Program-made: the position numbers and the translations under genes
The notes under the pieces: generated by a model
Told to the model about the DNA's origin: nothing
Seen by the model: only the letters and a program-made list of their open reading frames with translations
The model's database searches: none
Part shown: piece after piece, positions 12,367 to 16,383 of the stretch
How the letters are laid out: each line of letters starts with the position of its first letter
Position numbering within the stretch: the first letter of the stretch is position 1
DNA from: CAZDXV01 sp964648705
Lineage (GTDB): Bacteria; Patescibacteriota; Minisyncoccia; Minisyncoccales; GWA2-38-27
Length of the DNA stretch: 16,383 nt
Direction of reading: 5' to 3'
NCBI GenBank assembly: GCA_964648705.1
Contig: CAZYOI010000009.1
Span: 1-16,383, forward strand

Positions 12367-13800
12367 TTGATGATCTCTGATTCTTTTTAAGAACTTTCTC
12401 GATCTTCGGTGGATTCTTCCCACCAGATTTCGGATATAGACTTTGACGTTGGCCTCCCTTACATGGCGGAAGAGGGGCTTTACGTCTATAATGGAAGACA
12501 AATATCCTTTGGCAAAAGAGAGGAATCCTTTGATATAAAAAAGGATGATTGTCAGGGGCGAAGTAAAGTGCCTCATCGCCCTGTAAACGCTCTCCTGGAG
12601 CTCTTCGGGAGTCATTTGTTTGGGTTCGAAAACAGCTCTAAGCCCGTTGTAGTCTCCGGCATTTTCGCTGAAGATCCTTTCTTCTCTTTTCAGTTTTTCA
12701 TAAAGGTCGGTTCCAAAAAGAGGCGTTAATACGCTTATCTGGATAGAAGGTATTCCCGTCTTTCTGGCCCAGCGGGCAATTTGCATGGCAGAATCTTCAT
12801 TGTCTGAATCAAAGCCTGCTATGAAAGCTCCGTGAACAGCGTGAATCATGCCAGCCTCTCTGAATCTTCTTAAATTTTCTTCTATTTCTTCCAGAGTCTG
12901 CCCCTTGCCCATCTCCTCCAAAGAATCTGGGTTGGGAGACTCCAATCCTATGCAGAGAAAATAACAGTTGGTTCTTTCAGCTAATCTTAAGAATCCCTCA
13001 TTCTTAGCTACACTAGCTCTTATTTGGGCTGCCCAGCGGGGAATTTTGTCCAGTTTTTCTAGCATTAAAGAAAGAATTCTCTTTGCCCTTTCTATCTTGA
13101 TGCCGAAGTGGTCGTCGCAGAAAAAGACTGAATCAGGTTTTCTTCTCTTAATCTCTTCTACCACAGAGCCAGGACTTCTGAAACGAGGCTTTTTAAACAT
13201 GCGCCAGACGCAGCAGAATTTGCATCTGTGAGGGCATCCTCTGCTTGTTTCAATAACCATAAAAGAATTGTCTTTCCATCCTTCAATAAGGTCAAAGTCA
13301 GGAAAAGGAAGATCGTCAATTTCTGGAAGTTCTTCTGAAACGGGGTTGTAAACTATTCCTGCCTGACCGTTCCAGCATAGATTAGGAATATCTTTGACAG
13401 GCCTCTTCCCTTCTAAACTCTCAAGGAGCTTTATAAAAGGTTCTTCTCCTTCAAACCTTACGACAAAATCTGAAACTTCCATGCCTTCTTCCGGCTTGAA
13501 AGTAACATGAGGCCCTCCCATTACTATGGGAGCCGAAGTTTCCTCTCTGGCAATCAAAGCTAATTGTCTTGCTTTAGGGAAAGTCGCAGAGAGAGAAGAA
13601 ATAGCTATTAAATCAGCTTCTCTTGCTCTTTTTCTAAAATCTTCTTCTTTAATATCTTTAACTTCTTCCATCAAACAGGCAACCTCGTGGCCTAAATCTC
13701 TGGCCATGGTCAAGAGCTCTAAAAGACCTATGCTTGGAATTTTCAAAGCGGAGAAATAATGGGGCTTTGGCAAAGCGGGCACTACTCCGAGTATCTTCAT
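12355..13800 (-). CDS. Cobalamin-binding-domain radical SAM protein (class B/BchE-like)
   Basis: 481 aa. Residues 1-135 have the Rossmann-like B12-binding pattern (SIGLLELLTMARDLGHEV, LIAISSLSATFPKA, PIVMGGPHVTFKPEE, VRFEGEEPFIKLLE), although the DxHxxG cobalamin-ligand motif is not seen. The radical SAM core has the 4Fe-4S motif CPHRCKFC (C189, C193, C196), then CDDHFGI, IGLESPN and AFIAGFDSD. The C-terminus is basic, with a hydrophobic LTIILFYIKGFLSF stretch that may associate with the membrane. Such enzymes often methylate or rearrange lipids or secondary metabolites, but the substrate here is unknown. It has a clear AAGGAG ribosome binding site (plus 13808-13813), unlike most genes here. 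Confidence 0.92.
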   Translation of the reverse strand: MKILGVVPALPKPHYFSALKIPSIGLLELLTMARDLGHEVACLMEEVKDIKEEDFRKRAREADLIAISSLSATFPKARQLALIAREETSAPIVMGGPHVTFKPEEGMEVSDFVVRFEGEEPFIKLLESLEGKRPVKDIPNLCWNGQAGIVYNPVSEELPEIDDLPFPDFDLIEGWKDNSFMVIETSRGCPHRCKFCCVWRMFKKPRFRSPGSVVEEIKRRKPDSVFFCDDHFGIKIERAKRILSLMLEKLDKIPRWAAQIRASVAKNEGFLRLAERTNCYFLCIGLESPNPDSLEEMGKGQTLEEIEENLRRFREAGMIHAVHGAFIAGFDSDNEDSAMQIARWARKTGIPSIQISVLTPLFGTDLYEKLKREERIFSENAGDYNGLRAVFEPKQMTPEELQESVYRAMRHFTSPLTIILFYIKGFLSFAKGYLSSIIDVKPLFRHVREANVKVYIRNLVGRIHRRSRKFLKRIRDHQNAS

Positions 13801-13838
13801 TTTTCTTCTCCTTTTTATGTTGTCAAAGAAACTTCTTT

Positions 13839-13866
13839 ATTCTATCAAAGAAAAAATAAATTACAA
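13839..13866 (-). promoter_or_regulatory. Promoter of the radical SAM gene
   Basis: On the minus strand TTGTAA (plus 13861-13866), a 16-bp spacer, and TAGAAT (plus 13839-13844) preceded by TGA, an extended -10. The -35 consists of the last Leu codon and stop of uvrB. The leader would be about 30 nt and carries AAGGAG. Confidence 0.6.
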
Positions 13867-15762
13867 CTTTTTAATTATATCCCTTATCTCAGCCGCTCTT
13901 TCAAAGTCCAGATTTTGAGCCGCCTTTTTCATTTCTTTTTCTAAAAGCTTTTTATCTTTTATCTTTCCAAACTCTGTTTTGGCTTCTTCGGGCTTTTCAA
14001 AAAGCCAGCCCCTTATTTCTTTTTTGACGGCTTCAGGCCTTATATTATGTTTCTTATTGTATTCTTCCTGTATCTTTCTTCTTCTGTCTATTTCTTCTAT
14101 TGCCTTTTTCATTGATTTTGTGATTTTATCGGCATAAAGGATGATATGGCCTTCAGGGTGTCTTGCCGCTCTTCCCATAATCTGAATAAGGGTGGTTTTG
14201 TCTCTCAAGAAACCCTCTTTGTCAGCGTCCAGAATAGCTATTAAAGAGACCTCGGGAAGATCAAGCCCTTCTCTTAATAAGTTTATTCCCACCAGAACGT
14301 CAAACTTTCCTTTTCTTAAGCCCTTTAGAATACCCGGCCTTTCCAGGGTTTTAACTTCTGAGTGAAGCCACTGGGTTTTGATTTTTTCTTCTGAAAGATA
14401 GTCAGAAACAGCTTCAGCCAGTCTTTTAGTTAAAGTCAAAACCAAAACCCTTTGTTTCTTGGCTGTTCTTTTTCTAATCTCTTTTATTAAATCCTTTATC
14501 TGGTCTTTGGTCGGCTTTATCTCTATAGAGGGCTCTAAAAGCCCTGTGGGTCTGACTACCTGCTCTATAATTTCCCCTTTGGATTTTTCGTATTCAGAAG
14601 GCGTAGCTGAAACATAGATTGTCTGTTTTGCCCTTTCTTCAAACTCTTTGAAAGTTAAAGGCCTGTTGTCTAAAGCTGAAGGAAGGCGGAAACCGTTTTC
14701 TATCAGGGTTTCTTTTCTCATTCTGTCCTGGACGGACATAGCTCTTATCTGGGGAAGAGTCATATGAGACTCGTCCACAAAAACAATATTGCCTTCAGGA
14801 GAAAAATGGTTGAAGTAGTCCAGGAGGGTAAAGGGGGCCTGGTTGGGTTTTCTGAACTCCAGCTGCCTGGAGTAGTTTTCTATGCCCTGGCACCAGCCCG
14901 ATTCTTTTAACATCTCCAAATCGTAATTGGTTCTCTGTTCCAACCTTTGAGCTTCCAGGAGCTTATTTTCTTTTTTAAGATCTTTCAGTCTTTTCTGGAG
15001 CTCTGAGCTGATATTCTCTACAGCTATATCCAGTTTGTTTTCCGGAGCTACCCAGAACTGGGCAGGGAAGATCTGATACTCTTTTATTTCTTTTTTAGAA
15101 AGAGAAAGCTTTTCTATTTTATCTCCTAAAAACTCTATCCTCAGTATTTCTTCTCCGGTGACAATATATATTTCAATAATGCCTCCTCTCACCCTGAACT
15201 TTCCGGGGGCAAATTCAATATCGTTTCTCTGATACTGGAGAGAGGTTAGTCTTTTAATCAAATCCTTTCTCTTTATCCCCCGGCCTTTTTGGAGATTCAG
15301 AGATACTTTCTCATAGTTAAAGGGAGACCCTATGTTATAAATACAGGAGACAGAAGCTGTGACAATAACGTCGTCTCTTGTCAAAATATCCTGGACTGCG
15401 GCGTGCCTCAGCTTGTCTATTCCCTCGTTTACTTTGGCGTCTTTTTCAATATATGTTTCTGTCTGGGGAATGTAGGCCTCCGGCTGGTAGTAGTCATAGT
15501 ATGATACAAAGTAATGGACTCTGTTGTTCGGGAAAAACTCCTTGAATTCCTGAAATAATTGAGCTACCAAAGTTTTGTTATGCGAAATAATTAGAGCCGG
15601 CTTTTTTACTTTGTCTATTGTCTGAGCCATGGTGTATGTCTTACCAGATCCCGCCACCCCTAAAAGCACAGAGTCGCCAGCTCCTCCCTCTATATTCTTA
15701 ACCAGTTTTTCAATTGCTTGGGGCTGGTCTCCTTTAGGTTTTAAATTAGTTTTTAAATCCAT
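13861..15762 (-). CDS. uvrB: Excinuclease ABC subunit UvrB
   Basis: 633-aa DNA damage-verifying helicase-like subunit of nucleotide excision repair. Seen: GDQPQAIEKL (Q motif region, 11-20), Walker A GVAGSGKT (35-42), the beta-hairpin block SYYDYYQPEAYIPQTETYI (87-105), VDESHMTLPQI (motif II region), VLVGINLLREGLDLPEV (motif V), QIMGRAARH (motif VI), YNKKHNIRP, and a C-terminal UVR motif (EKEMKKAAQNLDFERAAEIRD) that contacts UvrC. It is slightly shorter than E. coli UvrB but complete. No Shine-Dalgarno is visible; a TATTAT box ends 7 nt upstream of the ATG. uvrA and uvrC are not in the window. Confidence 0.97.
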   Translation of the reverse strand: MDLKTNLKPKGDQPQAIEKLVKNIEGGAGDSVLLGVAGSGKTYTMAQTIDKVKKPALIISHNKTLVAQLFQEFKEFFPNNRVHYFVSYYDYYQPEAYIPQTETYIEKDAKVNEGIDKLRHAAVQDILTRDDVIVTASVSCIYNIGSPFNYEKVSLNLQKGRGIKRKDLIKRLTSLQYQRNDIEFAPGKFRVRGGIIEIYIVTGEEILRIEFLGDKIEKLSLSKKEIKEYQIFPAQFWVAPENKLDIAVENISSELQKRLKDLKKENKLLEAQRLEQRTNYDLEMLKESGWCQGIENYSRQLEFRKPNQAPFTLLDYFNHFSPEGNIVFVDESHMTLPQIRAMSVQDRMRKETLIENGFRLPSALDNRPLTFKEFEERAKQTIYVSATPSEYEKSKGEIIEQVVRPTGLLEPSIEIKPTKDQIKDLIKEIRKRTAKKQRVLVLTLTKRLAEAVSDYLSEEKIKTQWLHSEVKTLERPGILKGLRKGKFDVLVGINLLREGLDLPEVSLIAILDADKEGFLRDKTTLIQIMGRAARHPEGHIILYADKITKSMKKAIEEIDRRRKIQEEYNKKHNIRPEAVKKEIRGWLFEKPEEAKTEFGKIKDKKLLEKEMKKAAQNLDFERAAEIRDIIKKL

Positions 15763-15768
15763 TTTTGG

Positions 15769-15775
15769 TATAATA
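15769..15775. promoter_or_regulatory. Shared symmetric -10 of divergent uvrB and ruvA
   Basis: Only 18 bp separate the two ATGs. The plus strand has TATAAT (15769-15774), preceded by TGG, 6 nt before the ruvA ATG. The minus strand has TATTAT over nearly the same bases (plus 15770-15775), 7 nt before the uvrB ATG. Weak -35 matches lie in the opposite gene on each side (TTAGTT for ruvA, TTCAAG for uvrB, each 17 bp away). Confidence 0.65.
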
Positions 15776-15780
15776 AAGAA

Positions 15781-16338
15781 ATGATATCTTATCTTGAAGG
15801 AAAAATCTTTTTGAAGAAGGAAAAATGCATTGTCTTAAATGTCAACGGCGTAGGATACAAGGTCTTTTTATCTCGAAAGACCCTTTCTAAGATACCAGAA
15901 AAAGGAGAAGAGCTCAAGCTCTTTACTTTTTTAAGCGTTAGAGAAAACAGCTGGGAGCTTTACGGCTTTTTAGAGGAAAAAGAACTTAAACTTTTTGAAA
16001 TGGTGGAAGCTATCAGGGGAGTAGGGCCGAAAGCCGCTCTGGAAATATCCTCTCTGGGGCCTCTGGAGAAGATAAAAGAAAGGATTGAGGTCCAGGATTC
16101 CAGCTTGTTTGAAGGAATCTCCGGCATCGGCAAGAAGAAAGCTATGACCATTGTTTTAGAGCTTTCCGGAAAGATCAAAGACCTCAGCCCTAAAAAGAAA
16201 GGGGAAGATGAAGCAGAGCAGGCCCTGGTCAATCTGGGCTTTTCAAGGCAGAAAGCGAAAGAAGCTTTAAAAGGTATCCCTAGAGACCGGGATTCGGAAA
16301 AAAGAGTCAAAGAGGCCCTTAAGGTTCTGGGGAAATAG
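15781..16338 (+). CDS. ruvA: Holliday junction-binding protein RuvA
   Basis: 185-aa tetrameric four-way-junction binder that loads RuvB. The N-terminal OB fold (MISYLEGKI, VNGVGYKVF, WELYGFLEEKELKLF) is followed by two helix-hairpin-helix motifs (RGVGPK at 79-84 and SGIGKK at 114-119), then a linker and C-terminal domain III (EDEAEQALVNLGFSRQKAKEAL, 142-163) that contacts RuvB. Length is normal. It is divergent from uvrB and unlinked to ruvB. The start codon sits 6 nt after a TATAAT, so the mRNA is probably leaderless. Confidence 0.96.
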   Translation: MISYLEGKIFLKKEKCIVLNVNGVGYKVFLSRKTLSKIPEKGEELKLFTFLSVRENSWELYGFLEEKELKLFEMVEAIRGVGPKAALEISSLGPLEKIKERIEVQDSSLFEGISGIGKKKAMTIVLELSGKIKDLSPKKKGEDEAEQALVNLGFSRQKAKEALKGIPRDRDSEKRVKEALKVLGK

Positions 16339-16383
16339 TTGACACCCCCCTCTCTTTATTATAACGTGGAATATGGCCAGGAT
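16339..16383 (+). promoter_or_regulatory. Promoter and possible start of a further gene at the window edge
   Basis: TTGACA (16339-16344) directly after the ruvA stop, a short 15-bp spacer and TATAAC (16360-16365). An ATG at 16373 follows 7 nt later and opens Met-Ala-Arg before the window ends. The spacing of -10 to ATG fits the other genes here. Too little sequence remains to identify a product. Confidence 0.45.

Overview
The window looks like a chromosomal segment of a reduced-genome bacterium of the Candidate Phyla Radiation (Patescibacteria, Parcubacteria-like). This is inferred from short AT-rich genes with Lys/Glu-rich proteins, a stand-alone PolA-type 5'-3' exonuclease domain, very tight gene spacing, and sequence styles of HolA, HicB and GspE typical of that group. 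TGA acts as a normal stop (for example in abiEi, mntA, exo and fpg).

Region 1 (1-4200) is an accessory island downstream of ruvB. Reading away from the intact ruvB it holds hicB-hicA, mntA-hepT (MNT/HEPN), abiEi-abiEii with a broken asparaginase-like gene, and the start of a fic gene that leaves the window. Between the modules lie three decayed copies of the 3' end of ruvB (313-417, 2249-2480, 3215-3398), all on the ruvB strand. Two of them share a terminator hairpin and a palindromic fic-type operator. The island therefore appears to have grown by repeated events that each left another ruvB tail behind. This is the most unusual feature of the window.

Region 2 (4198-7814) holds intact ruvB, a GspE/PilB-type ATPase, tsaE and a second hicB-hicA pair. 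Between ruvB and the ATPase, on the opposite strand, lies an unannotated structured RNA candidate (about 5249-5414). It has a consensus promoter (TTGACA, 17 bp, extended TAAAAT), an 18-bp closing stem and an intrinsic terminator.

Region 3 (7836-12312) holds the 5'-3' exonuclease overlapping a soluble PAS histidine kinase, then a single-domain response regulator, fpg (mutM) and holA (DNA polymerase III delta), followed by convergent rpsT. Region 4 (12355-16383) holds a cobalamin-binding-type radical SAM protein and uvrB on the minus strand, then divergent ruvA and the start of a further gene.

The core theme is genome maintenance: RuvA and RuvB (Holliday junction migration), UvrB (nucleotide excision repair), Fpg (base excision), the exonuclease (Okazaki and repair processing) and HolA (clamp loader). 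The accessory theme is toxin-antitoxin or abortive infection modules, five in all. Across the window, likely first genes of transcripts have a -10 hexamer only 5-11 nt before the start codon, suggesting many leaderless or near-leaderless mRNAs.
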